DNA of 64,000 bases from an uncultured Peptoniphilaceae bacterium (GTDB taxonomy: Bacteria; Bacillota; Clostridia; Tissierellales; Peptoniphilaceae), in assembly GCA_943912255.1 (NCBI GenBank), contig CALTTP010000006.1:59557-123556 (forward strand). Direction: 5' to 3'. The position numbers and the translations under genes were made by a program. How positions within the stretch are numbered: position 1 is the stretch's first letter; each line of letters starts with the position of its first letter. The notes beneath the pieces were generated by a model, which saw only the letters and a list, made by a program, of their open reading frames with translations, made no database searches and was not told the DNA's origin. Positions 18,331 to 27,127 of the stretch are shown here, in pieces.

Positions 18331-21300
18331 ATGAACAATAAATTTACTCACTTGCATCTGCATACAGGCTACAGTCTTTTAGATGGCTTTAGTCCTATTC
18401 CTAAGCTATTAGATTATGCAGAGGAATTGGAAATGGATTCAATTGCTATAACTGATCATGGTTGTATGTTTGGGGTAGTGGAGTTTTATAAAGAAGCGAA
18501 AAAAAGAAATATTAAGCCTATTATCGGTTGTGAGGTCTATACTGTAGATAAGAATTATATGGATAAAAGCCCTCAGAATAAAAATTACAACCATTTAGTA
18601 TTATTGGCGGAAAATAATAAAGGTTATAAGAACCTTATGAAAATTGTATCCTTAGGATATATCAATGGATTTTACTATAAGCCAAGAGTGGACAACGAGG
18701 TTCTTAGGGAGTATAGTGAAGGGATTATCTGTCTATCTGCCTGTTTAAAAGGAAAGATATCTGAAAAGCTGGTGAATAATGACTATTCAGGCGCAAGAGC
18801 TGCAGCTCTTGAATTGGAGGATATATTTGGTAAAGGTAATTTCTTTTTAGAAGTTCAAAATCATGGCATGAAGGAAGATGAAATTGTTATAAGTCAGATG
18901 GAAAGACTTTCAAAGGAAATCAATATTCCAATTTGTGCCACTAATGATGTTCATTACATTAAAAAAGAGGATTGGAGAAATCATAAGGTACTTCTTTATG
19001 TTCAGTTGAATAAGACTTTAGACGATAAGACTGAAGGAGAGATGTTCTATGCTCCAGGGGAATTTTATTTAAGATCTGCAAAAGAGATGCTTGAATTATT
19101 TCCAGGACATGAGGAGTATTTGGAAAACACTGTAAAAATTGCAGACCGATGTAATGTCACTTTGGATTTTGAGAATATGCATCTTCCTTATTTTCAGATT
19201 CCAAAGGGATATACCAATAGCGAGTATCTTAGACAACTTTCTGCCACTGGAGCTTTGACCAGATATGCAAAAGTTACTGATGAGATACAAAGTAGATTAA
19301 ATTTTGAGTTAAATACCATTGAAGATATGGGTTATGTGGATTATTTTCTAATTGTTTCAGATTTTATTAGATTTGCCAAGAGTAAGAATATTCCTGTAGG
19401 ACCAGGAAGGGGATCTGCTGCTGGTTCTCTTGTAAGTTATGTTCTTGGTATAACCGATATAGATCCTCTAAAATACAATTTACTCTTTGAAAGATTTTTA
19501 AATCCAGAGAGGGTGTCTATGCCTGATATAGATATAGACTTTTGTTATGAGAGAAGGGAAGAAGTCATAGACTATGTGGTGGAAAAATACGGAGAAAATA
19601 AAGTTGCCCAAATAGTTACCTTTGGTACTATGGGCGCTAGAGGCTCTATAAGGGATGTAGGACGGGTAATGGGAATGGACTACTCACTAGTTGACATGGT
19701 GGCTAAAAACGTGCCAGATCTCCTAAATATGACCATTGAAGACGCTTTGGATCTAAGTCCTGAGCTTCAGAAGCTATATAATGAATCAGAAGAGGTTAAA
19801 AACTTAATAGATGTAGCTTCTGATCTTGAAGGAATGCCAAGACATACTTCTACTCATGCAGCTGGTGTGGTGATTTCCAAAGAACCAATAGTGGAGTATG
19901 TTCCCCTTGCGAGAAATAAAGATGCGATTATAACTCAGTTTAATATGACGGAGTTGGAAGAGTTGGGCCTGTTAAAGATGGATTTCTTAGGATTGAGGAA
20001 TTTAACAGTTATCGATGATGCTATTAAGTTGATTGAAAAAAATAGAGGCAGGACTATAAATATTGATGAGATTAACGTAAATGACCCTAAGGTCATAAAT
20101 CTATTTAACAAAGCTGAAACTTTAGGAATATTTCAATTTGAGTCCGATGGCATGAGAAATTTCTTAAGTGAATTAAGGCCTACAAAATTTGATGATTTAA
20201 TAGCTGCTAACTCTCTATTTAGGCCTGGGCCAATGAATGAAATTCCAAATTATATAAAAAATAAAGAAAATCCTCAAGATATTAAATATTTACATCCTCT
20301 TCTAAAACCCATTTTGAATTTAACCTATGGCACTATAGTGTATCAAGAGCAGGTTATGCAGATAGTTCAAAAGCTTGCAGGCTATTCCTTAGGAGCTGCT
20401 GACAACTTGCGTAGGGCCATGAGTAAGAAAAAAATGGATGTTATGGAGCAGGAGAGAAAAAAATTCATCTATGGAGATTTTGATGAAAAGGAAAATTTGG
20501 TAATAGAGGGTGCTTTGAGAAGGGGCGTTGATGAAGAAACTGCAAACCAAATTTATGATTTGATGATAAAGTTTGCAAACTATGCCTTTAACAAATCTCA
20601 CTCTGCTGCATATTCTTTAGTGGCCGTTAGAACGGCTTGGCTAAAATATTATTATCCTGTTGAATTCATGGCAGCTCTTCTATCTTCTGTAATGGGTTCT
20701 ACTACAAAGATAGCTTTATATATTCAAGAGTGTAGACGTCTAAATATCAATATTTTACAACCAGATGTAAATTATAGTTATAAGAAGTTCTCCGTAGATG
20801 GGGAGGATATTAGGTTTGGACTTTCAGCTATTAAAAACGTAGGAACAGGACTTATTGAAGCCATTGTAAAGGTAAGAGAAAAAGGTGGTAAATTTCACAG
20901 CTTTAGAGAGTTTATAGAGAGGATTGCCTCTGAAAATCCTCAATGTATCAACAAAAGAGCTATTGAATGTCTTATTAAGGCGGGAGCTTTTTCTTCCATC
21001 TGTAAAAATAGAAATTCCATGATGGTGGAACATATTATGATTATAGATTCGGTTTTAAAGGACAAGAAGTCCAATATACCAGGGCAATCTAGTCTTTTTT
21101 CCAAAATGGATAATGAGAGTGAAGGTTATACAGATACTACTTATTCAGTAAAAGAATATCCAAAAAAAGAATTGTTAAAGTATGAAAAAGAAGTTCTGGG
21201 TATATACCTTACGGATCATCCCTTGAAAGAATATGAGGACTTTATTAGAAGGACAATAGAATTTTCCAGTTTGGATATAAGTAGTGAAAATAGAGAAGCA

Positions 21301-21807
21301 GAACAAAAATGGGATAAGAAAAAAGTTACTGTTGCTGGTATTATTACCTCAGTATTTAAGACGCTTACCAAGACCAGTAATGAACCAATGGCCTTTGTAA
21401 CTCTTGAAGATCTATATGGCAGTATCGATTTAGTTTTCTTTCCTGACCAATATCGAAGGTATAAGACTTATCTTGAGGAAGACAATATAGTCATAATCAG
21501 TGGTAGAGTTAATATAAATGAGACAAATCAAGGTGGTATTATAGTTGGAAAGTTGGACTTAATTGAAAATGTTGTTAAAAACAAGACTCTACTTTTACTT
21601 TTTGAAGAGGGAAATGAGGACAATAAAGTTGAATTGGTAAAGAATATCCTGTTTAAAAACCAGGGTAAGACGAGAATAAAACTATACTTTTTTAGAAATG
21701 GACAGCAGTATATGTTTAACGAAAACTACACAGTTAATCTTGAGGACAAGGAGACTTTAAGAAAATTGGAAAATGTAGTAGGTAGGTCAAATATGAAAAT
21801 AATTTAG
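18331..21807 (+). CDS. dnaE: DNA polymerase III alpha subunit, DnaE type
   Basis: The 1158-residue replicative polymerase has an N-terminal PHP domain (FTHLHLHTGYSLLDG, ITDHGCMFG). The polymerase core has GPGRGSAAGSLVSY near residue 356 and the catalytic PDIDIDF near 397. FANYAFNKSHSAAYS lies near 746, with helix-hairpin-helix and OB-fold regions toward the end (VAGIITSVFKTLTKTSNE). In Bacillota DnaE works with PolC. It begins the dnaE-pfkA-pyk cluster, an arrangement common in Clostridia; only 9 bases separate it from pfkA. Confidence 0.95.
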   Translation: MNNKFTHLHLHTGYSLLDGFSPIPKLLDYAEELEMDSIAITDHGCMFGVVEFYKEAKKRNIKPIIGCEVYTVDKNYMDKSPQNKNYNHLVLLAENNKGYKNLMKIVSLGYINGFYYKPRVDNEVLREYSEGIICLSACLKGKISEKLVNNDYSGARAAALELEDIFGKGNFFLEVQNHGMKEDEIVISQMERLSKEINIPICATNDVHYIKKEDWRNHKVLLYVQLNKTLDDKTEGEMFYAPGEFYLRSAKEMLELFPGHEEYLENTVKIADRCNVTLDFENMHLPYFQIPKGYTNSEYLRQLSATGALTRYAKVTDEIQSRLNFELNTIEDMGYVDYFLIVSDFIRFAKSKNIPVGPGRGSAAGSLVSYVLGITDIDPLKYNLLFERFLNPERVSMPDIDIDFCYERREEVIDYVVEKYGENKVAQIVTFGTMGARGSIRDVGRVMGMDYSLVDMVAKNVPDLLNMTIEDALDLSPELQKLYNESEEVKNLIDVASDLEGMPRHTSTHAAGVVISKEPIVEYVPLARNKDAIITQFNMTELEELGLLKMDFLGLRNLTVIDDAIKLIEKNRGRTINIDEINVNDPKVINLFNKAETLGIFQFESDGMRNFLSELRPTKFDDLIAANSLFRPGPMNEIPNYIKNKENPQDIKYLHPLLKPILNLTYGTIVYQEQVMQIVQKLAGYSLGAADNLRRAMSKKKMDVMEQERKKFIYGDFDEKENLVIEGALRRGVDEETANQIYDLMIKFANYAFNKSHSAAYSLVAVRTAWLKYYYPVEFMAALLSSVMGSTTKIALYIQECRRLNINILQPDVNYSYKKFSVDGEDIRFGLSAIKNVGTGLIEAIVKVREKGGKFHSFREFIERIASENPQCINKRAIECLIKAGAFSSICKNRNSMMVEHIMIIDSVLKDKKSNIPGQSSLFSKMDNESEGYTDTTYSVKEYPKKELLKYEKEVLGIYLTDHPLKEYEDFIRRTIEFSSLDISSENREAEQKWDKKKVTVAGIITSVFKTLTKTSNEPMAFVTLEDLYGSIDLVFFPDQYRRYKTYLEEDNIVIISGRVNINETNQGGIIVGKLDLIENVVKNKTLLLLFEEGNEDNKVELVKNILFKNQGKTRIKLYFFRNGQQYMFNENYTVNLEDKETLRKLENVVGRSNMKII

Positions 21808-21816
21808 AGGTGTTTT

Positions 21817-22776
21817 ATGAAGACTATAGCTGTTTTAACCAGTGGAGGAGATGCTCCTGGAATGAATGCTGCCATTAGAGCAGTTACTAGGACATCCATT
21901 TTTAATGGACTTAGGATTATGGGTATTAGATTTGGATTTGATGGACTTATAAATGGGAATATCTATGAAATGAATGTATCTTCTGTTGCCGATATAATTC
22001 AAAGAGGTGGAACCATTTTAGGTTCTGCAAGATCTGAAGAATTTCAAACGGAAAGAGGCCAAAATCAAGCTGTTCAAATATTAAAGGACTTTGGTATTGA
22101 CGGGTTGGTAATTCTTGGTGGAGATGGTAGTTTCAAAGGAGCACAAGCCCTGAGTGAAAAGGGAATTAAGACCATAGGAATTCCCTGTACTATAGATAAC
22201 GATATGGGATATACCGACTCTACAGTGGGTTTTTATACTGCTGTAAATACGGTTACAGAAGCCATAAGTAAGTTAAGGGACACTTCGTCTTCCCATGGAA
22301 GGGCCAATATTGTTGAAGTAATGGGTAGGCATTGTGGCGATATAGCTTTGTATTCTGGCGTAGCCAGTGGAGCGGAAAGTATTATTATTCCAGAAAAGCC
22401 ACTGGACTTAGAATCTATTATGAATAAGATAAAAAGAGGTAGAAAAAGAGGAAAACTTCATCACATAATAGTAATAGCTGAGGGAGTGGGCCGTCCTTAT
22501 GTACTTAAGAACAAGATTAAAGAAGAGACCAATGTGGACACTAAAGTAACTATTCTAGGTCATGTGCAAAGGGGAGGTTCTCCTAGTCCTCACGATAGGT
22601 TGTTGGCTACTGAAATGGGTAATAAAGCAGTGAAGTTGTTAATTGATGGGCAGTCGGGATTGGCCATGACTATTAAGGGTGGAAAGATAGATTCAATCCC
22701 AATAAAAGAAGCAGTTGAGATACCCCATGTTTTAAATGAAGAATTATATGAAATGGCGGAAGAAATTTCGATTTAG
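21817..22776 (+). CDS. pfkA: ATP-dependent 6-phosphofructokinase
   Basis: The enzyme phosphorylates fructose 6-phosphate, the committed step of glycolysis. The 319-residue protein has the ATP-site GGDAPGMNAA, GGDGSFKGA (Gly at the position that selects ATP over pyrophosphate), the catalytic TIDND and the substrate loop MGRHCGDIA. GHVQRGGSPS is the allosteric/substrate segment. It lies between dnaE and pyk, so upper and lower glycolytic control points are co-transcribed. Confidence 0.96.
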   Translation: MKTIAVLTSGGDAPGMNAAIRAVTRTSIFNGLRIMGIRFGFDGLINGNIYEMNVSSVADIIQRGGTILGSARSEEFQTERGQNQAVQILKDFGIDGLVILGGDGSFKGAQALSEKGIKTIGIPCTIDNDMGYTDSTVGFYTAVNTVTEAISKLRDTSSSHGRANIVEVMGRHCGDIALYSGVASGAESIIIPEKPLDLESIMNKIKRGRKRGKLHHIIVIAEGVGRPYVLKNKIKEETNVDTKVTILGHVQRGGSPSPHDRLLATEMGNKAVKLLIDGQSGLAMTIKGGKIDSIPIKEAVEIPHVLNEELYEMAEEISI

Positions 22777-22799
22777 TTGAGAATTCAGTAGGAGGATTT

Positions 22800-24554
22800 A
22801 TGAAAAAGACAAAGATTGTATGTACTATAGGACCTGCCTCAGAGGATTTGGAAACTTTAAAGAAGCTTATGCTTCTAGGGATGAATGTATGTAGACTTAA
22901 TTTTTCTCATGGCAATCACGAGGAACACCTAGTAAGGATAAATAATATAAAAAAAGCAAGGGAAGAGCTAGATCTACCTGTTGCCATAATGTTGGACACC
23001 AAGGGTCCTGAAATTAGAATTGGCGACTTTTCTGTTGACCAGATTCAGTTATCCATTGGGGATACCTTCATTCTTACTACAAGAGAGGTTTTGGGAGATC
23101 AAAGTCAAGTTTCTGTCTCTTATAAGGATCTACCAAAAGATGTGAAAATAGGTAGTCATATACTTGTTGATGACGGTTTAGTGGACTTACAGGTAACGGA
23201 TGTAACTGATACGGATATAGTTACAAAAGTTATAAACTATGGAGTCTTAAAAAGTCGTAAAGGTGTAAATGTTCCAAATACGTCCATAAATTTACCGTCT
23301 ATTACTGAAAAAGACTATGAGGACTTGGTATTTGGTGTTAAAAATGGAATAGATTTTGTTGCTGCTAGTTTTATTCGTAAGGCTGATGATGTTATTAATA
23401 TTAGGAAGATTTTAGAAGAAAATGGTGGCAGTGAAATTCAGATAATCTCTAAGATAGAATCCCAAGAAGGGGTCACAAATTTAGATGAGATAATAGAAGC
23501 ATCTGATGGAATAATGGTTGCTAGAGGAGATTTAGGTGTAGAGATAAAGACGGAAATCATGCCATTGGTGCAAAAACAGATTATCAGAAAGGCAAATCTC
23601 TCAGGAAAACCAGTAATTACCGCAACTCAAATGTTGGACTCTATGATAAGAAATCCTAGACCCACTAGGGCTGAAGTAACAGATGTGGCCAATGCCATCC
23701 TGGATGGTTCTGATGCAATTATGCTTTCTGGTGAGACGGCTGCAGGAACTTATCCTGTGGAAGCTGTAAAGGTAATGGGTGAAATAGCTGTATCTACGGA
23801 AATATCTAAGGATTTTCAAAATAGTACTGAAGTAAGGTCCACTTGGGTGGATGGTTATACCACAAGTGCTATTAGTCGTTCAACTAGAGACTTGGCTGGA
23901 CAACTAGGAGCCTCAGCTATACTTACTGCCACTACTACAGGTTCTACTTCTAAAGCCGTATCTAGACTTAGACCCAATACTCCGATAATTGCTGCTACTT
24001 ATGATGAATCCATTATGAGAAAACTAGCTTTAAGTTGGGGTGTATATCCTGTTATTTCAGAAATATGTAGCAATACAGATGAGGTTATTGACAGGTCCAT
24101 AATGGCAGCTATGGAGAAAAACTTGGTTAAAGAAGGGGATTTAATAGTAATAACTGCGGGAGTACCTGCGGGAATTGGTGGTACTACTAATTTAATCAAG
24201 GTCCATACAATTGGAGAAATTATTATGAAAGGCCAAGGTATTGGCAAAGAGTCTGTAATTGGAATGGTTAAAAAGGGAAATACTGCCGAAGAGCTTATTA
24301 ATAAATTTAAAGATGGAGATATACTAGTTACTGGCTCTGTGGATAAAGAGATGGTTACTTTCTTTGAAAGGGCTGGAGCTGTAGTTGTAGAAGAGGGTGG
24401 ACTTACATCCCACGGTGCTATAATGGCTTTACATTTTAAAAAGCCGACTGTAGTTGGAGCACAAGATGCTATGCAACTACTGGAAGATGAAATGTTAATA
24501 ACTGTAGACTCCCTTTCTGGGTCTGTATATAAGGGATCTGCAAGAGTACTTTAG
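22800..24554 (+). CDS. pyk: Pyruvate kinase with C-terminal PEP-utiliser domain
   Basis: The enzyme converts phosphoenolpyruvate and ADP to pyruvate and ATP. The motifs KIVCTIGPAS, NFSHG, MLDTKGPEIR, SKIESQEGV, the catalytic ARGDLGVE and ATQMLDSM are present. At 584 residues it is longer than the 470-residue minimal form. The extra C-terminal domain (from about residue 480, with GGLTSHGAI) is the phosphohistidine-type domain found in many Bacillota pyruvate kinases. AGGAGG precedes the start, and rpiB follows after 8 bases. Confidence 0.96.
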   Translation: MKKTKIVCTIGPASEDLETLKKLMLLGMNVCRLNFSHGNHEEHLVRINNIKKAREELDLPVAIMLDTKGPEIRIGDFSVDQIQLSIGDTFILTTREVLGDQSQVSVSYKDLPKDVKIGSHILVDDGLVDLQVTDVTDTDIVTKVINYGVLKSRKGVNVPNTSINLPSITEKDYEDLVFGVKNGIDFVAASFIRKADDVINIRKILEENGGSEIQIISKIESQEGVTNLDEIIEASDGIMVARGDLGVEIKTEIMPLVQKQIIRKANLSGKPVITATQMLDSMIRNPRPTRAEVTDVANAILDGSDAIMLSGETAAGTYPVEAVKVMGEIAVSTEISKDFQNSTEVRSTWVDGYTTSAISRSTRDLAGQLGASAILTATTTGSTSKAVSRLRPNTPIIAATYDESIMRKLALSWGVYPVISEICSNTDEVIDRSIMAAMEKNLVKEGDLIVITAGVPAGIGGTTNLIKVHTIGEIIMKGQGIGKESVIGMVKKGNTAEELINKFKDGDILVTGSVDKEMVTFFERAGAVVVEEGGLTSHGAIMALHFKKPTVVGAQDAMQLLEDEMLITVDSLSGSVYKGSARVL

Positions 24555-24562
24555 GAGGAAAA

Positions 24563-25009
24563 ATGAAAATTGCAATGGGAAGCGACCATGGTGGCGCTGA
24601 ATTAAAAATGGAATTGATTAAATATATTGAAGAAATGGGTCATGAAGTTACTGACTTTGGAGTTAAAATTGGAGAAAAAGGGGATTATCCAAAGTATGGA
24701 TTCAAGGTAGCGGAAGAAGTTGCCGGGGGTAATTTTGACTGTGGAATTATCCTTTGTGGCACGGGAATTGGAATTTCCATAGCCGCTAATAAGGTAAAGG
24801 GTATAAGATGTGCTGTTACGAATGAAGTTTTTTCTGCAAAAATGGCCAAAGAACACAATAATGCAAATATTATCTCCATTGGGGGAAGAGTTGTAGGATC
24901 TGAAGTTGCAAAGATGATCGTTTCCGAGTATTTAAATGCAGAGTATCAAGGTGGACGTCATGAAAATCGTCTTTGCATGATAACGGATTACGACAATGAA
25001 CATAATTAA
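24563..25009 (+). CDS. rpiB: Ribose-5-phosphate isomerase B
   Basis: The enzyme interconverts ribose 5-phosphate and ribulose 5-phosphate. The 148-residue protein begins KIAMGSDHGGAELK and has the active-site CGIILCGTGIGISIAANK with the catalytic Cys. The loop AKMAKEHNNANIISIGGR follows. These are RpiB/LacAB family signatures; the SDHGG start favours RpiB. AGGAGGA lies directly before the ATG. Confidence 0.93.
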   Translation: MKIAMGSDHGGAELKMELIKYIEEMGHEVTDFGVKIGEKGDYPKYGFKVAEEVAGGNFDCGIILCGTGIGISIAANKVKGIRCAVTNEVFSAKMAKEHNNANIISIGGRVVGSEVAKMIVSEYLNAEYQGGRHENRLCMITDYDNEHN

Positions 25010-25044
25010 TATAGTAAATTAAGGTTATTGGAATTGGAGGAAGT

Positions 25045-25986
25045 ATGTTTAAGGGTATAGTTTTTGACATGGACGGGGTGTTGATAAATAGCGAGATATA
25101 TTATTTTAATTCCCTAGTAGAGTTAATAGAGTCTGATGGAAATAAAGTTAATAGAGAGGACTTCAAGAGAATTGTAGGGCTTTCTGGAAATGATTCTAAA
25201 AATATTATTTCTCAGTACTATTTGGAAGATTTTCATTATGAGGATTTTATGTCTAGGTATAAATTGACTTACTTAGAGGATAAAATTGATTATAGTAAGC
25301 TTTTATTTCCCTATGTCAAAGAGACCTTGAACAGTTTAAAACAAAAGGGGTTGAAGATAGGCTTAGCCTCTTCTTCCCATCTTTCTACTATAAAGCGGGT
25401 TTTAAAAGAGTGCAATTTGGAAGGTTTTTTCGACTATATTATTGGGGGAGACCAGGTAAAAAACCCTAAGCCTGATAGTGAAATATATTTAAAGGCCGCT
25501 GCTGGTCTAGGACTTAAGGTTAGTGACTGTATTGCTGTGGAGGACTCCTTTGCAGGAATAAAGTCTGCAAAAAACGCTGGACTATATGTTATAGCAAAGA
25601 GGGACTATGAATTTTCCATGGATCAAAGTCTAAGTGATATAATTTTAGAAAATATGGAACTTATTCCCACAATTGTTGATATTTTAATGAATAACTCCAC
25701 AGAATACAAATATAGTTCAATGGACTATGGGAGTAAATTATATTTAAAATCTCTATTCATCCAAAGGCAGATACAGGGAGAAGAAAGCAAAACTAACTTT
25801 AAAGAAATTTCCCAGGAGGATAATGTCTTTAGGTTGGCTTTGGAGGATGGAGATAATTTAGTAGGCTTTTTAGAAATAGATTTAAATTCTAAAGAGGATA
25901 AGTGGAAAATAGTAATAAATCCAAGTTATAGCTCTAATATTGCTGAAAGAGAATTGATGGATAGTCTTAATAGAATAAAAAAATGA
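25045..25986 (+). CDS. HAD-family sugar-phosphate hydrolase/mutase with C-terminal extension
   Basis: The first 215 residues form a beta-phosphoglucomutase-like HAD domain: the nucleophile loop DMDGVLINSE, ASSSHLSTIK, KPDSEIYLKAA and VEDSFAGIKSA. The remaining 95 or so residues are an extra domain I do not recognise; similar fusions carry an acetyltransferase-like or substrate-binding tail. The exact substrate cannot be read. GGAGGA before ATG 25045 supports the start, and the position behind rpiB suggests a sugar-phosphate role. Confidence 0.8.
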   Translation: MFKGIVFDMDGVLINSEIYYFNSLVELIESDGNKVNREDFKRIVGLSGNDSKNIISQYYLEDFHYEDFMSRYKLTYLEDKIDYSKLLFPYVKETLNSLKQKGLKIGLASSSHLSTIKRVLKECNLEGFFDYIIGGDQVKNPKPDSEIYLKAAAGLGLKVSDCIAVEDSFAGIKSAKNAGLYVIAKRDYEFSMDQSLSDIILENMELIPTIVDILMNNSTEYKYSSMDYGSKLYLKSLFIQRQIQGEESKTNFKEISQEDNVFRLALEDGDNLVGFLEIDLNSKEDKWKIVINPSYSSNIAERELMDSLNRIKK

Positions 25987-26026
25987 GAAATTAACAAAAT
26001 TAATGTTATAAATGGCAAAAGTTTGG

Positions 26027-26032
26027 TATACT
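26027..26032 (+). promoter_or_regulatory. Possible -10 box before rqcP
   Basis: TATACT lies 16 bases before the rqcP start; no good -35 box is seen. Confidence 0.35.
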
Positions 26033-26048
26033 GTATTTGAGGTAGTTT

Positions 26049-26291
26049 ATGCGTATAGATAAGTTTTTAAAAAATTCAAGAATTATTAAGAGAAGAACTG
26101 TAGCAAAAGAAGCCTGTGATGGCGGAAGAGTGAAAATTAATGGCAAAACTTGCAAGGCAGGAGACGAAGTTTCTGTAAACGATATTATCGAAGTGGGTTT
26201 TGGCACGGGCACTGTAAAGGTAAAAGTATTAAAGGTATTGGAAAATCCTAGAAAAAATGAAGCTTCAGAAATGCTGGAAAGGATAGATTGA
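26049..26291 (+). CDS. rqcP: S4-domain RNA-binding protein, RqcP/Hsp15-like
   Basis: The 80-residue protein is almost only an S4 domain: MRIDKFLKNSRIIKRRTVAK, then GGRVKINGK. RqcP acts with RqcH on stalled 50S subunits to help extend C-terminal alanine tails. Its place just before a DivIC-like gene and an S1-domain gene matches the yabO-divIC-yabR order of Bacillus. Its stop codon overlaps the next start. Confidence 0.88.
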   Translation: MRIDKFLKNSRIIKRRTVAKEACDGGRVKINGKTCKAGDEVSVNDIIEVGFGTGTVKVKVLKVLENPRKNEASEMLERID

Positions 26292-26581
26292 TGAAGTCAG
26301 TCAGAAGACGCCCTAAAAAGAAAAAAATCAATTTTATATTTATTGCATTTATTTTAACCCTGATATATTTTTCCTATGCTCTTGTGAGACAAGGTGTTAG
26401 GATATCTTCCTATGAAGGGGAATTAAATACCTACATTGCAAGACGGGATGAATTGGTCGATGAGATTTCTACTTTGCAAGAGGATTATAAGAATCGTGAA
26501 AGTCTAGAGTTTGCTGAAAAGGTGGCTAGAGAAAAATTAGGTATGATAAAGGCTAAAGAATATTTAGTTAAAGAAAAATAA
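26288..26581 (+). CDS. Septum formation initiator (DivIC/FtsB-like)
   Basis: The 97-residue protein has a basic cytoplasmic start (RRRPKKKK), one membrane segment at about residues 15-34 and an extracellular coiled coil ending in ESLEFAEKVAREKLGMIK. That final pattern is the FtsB/DivIC signature. It is expected to join the FtsL/FtsQ divisome subcomplex. The start overlaps the rqcP stop by 4 bases. Confidence 0.85.
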   Translation: MMKSVRRRPKKKKINFIFIAFILTLIYFSYALVRQGVRISSYEGELNTYIARRDELVDEISTLQEDYKNRESLEFAEKVAREKLGMIKAKEYLVKEK

Positions 26582-26590
26582 CTATTAACA

Positions 26591-26620
26591 TTGACAAGAG
26601 CATTCTTTTATTCGTATAAT
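26591..26620 (+). promoter_or_regulatory. Promoter of the S1-domain gene
   Basis: A perfect TTGACA (26591-26596) and TATAAT (26615-26620) are separated by 18 bases. A second TATAAT lies at 26627-26632. Confidence 0.75.
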
Positions 26621-26655
26621 TTTATGTATAATATTTTAGGAGGATTAATTAGTAC

Positions 26656-27057
26656 ATGTCTATTTCTGTAGGACAGATTTTGGAGGGAAAAGTAACGGGG
26701 ATAACAAAGTTTGGAGCTTTTGTTTCTTTTCCTGAAGGAGAAAATGGTCTTGTACATATATCAGAAATATCTGATGAATATGTGGAAAAGATCGAAGATT
26801 TTTTAAAAAAAGATGATATAGTAAAAGTAAAGGTTCTTTCCATAAAAGATGGAAAGGTTAGTTTGTCAATAAAACAAGCTAAGAAAAAGTCTAGTAAGCC
26901 AGAAGAAATCCAATGGGACAATTCTAGTGCTGACAAGGACTTATCCTTTGAAGACAAGATGTCAAAGTTTTTAAAGGAGTCTAATGAAAAGTATGTTGAG
27001 ATGAGAACCCGAGATAATAAAAGAAAACAGGGTAATCGTAGATCAAAAAGTTATTAG
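26656..27057 (+). CDS. S1 RNA-binding domain protein (YabR/GSP13-like)
   Basis: The 133-residue protein has one S1 domain in its first 75 residues (GQILEGKVTGITKFGAFVSF, GLVHISEISDEYVEKIEDF, VKVLSIKDGKVSLSIK). A basic tail follows. Small S1 proteins of this type bind ribosomes or RNA; the precise role is not settled. The AGGAGG at 26638-26643 is 12 bases from the ATG, a long spacing. It has its own strong promoter and two hairpins downstream. Confidence 0.85.
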   Translation: MSISVGQILEGKVTGITKFGAFVSFPEGENGLVHISEISDEYVEKIEDFLKKDDIVKVKVLSIKDGKVSLSIKQAKKKSSKPEEIQWDNSSADKDLSFEDKMSKFLKESNEKYVEMRTRDNKRKQGNRRSKSY

Positions 27058-27058
27058 G

Positions 27059-27076
27059 ACCGAAACCTTCGGTTTT
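27059..27076 (+). terminator. Short terminator after the S1-domain gene
   Basis: ACCGAA pairs with TTCGGT around a 3-base loop, followed by TTT, right after the stop codon. Confidence 0.65.
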
Positions 27077-27089
27077 ATTGAAACATTGG

Positions 27090-27123
27090 AGCACTCAAGT
27101 TTTTGGGTGCTTAATTTTTTTAA
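27090..27123 (+). terminator. Terminator hairpin just upstream of tilS
   Basis: AGCACTCAA pairs with TTGGGTGCT and is followed by TTAATTTTTTT. It ends 5 bases before the tilS start, so it either ends the upstream transcript or attenuates tilS. Confidence 0.75.
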
Positions 27124-27127
27124 AGTT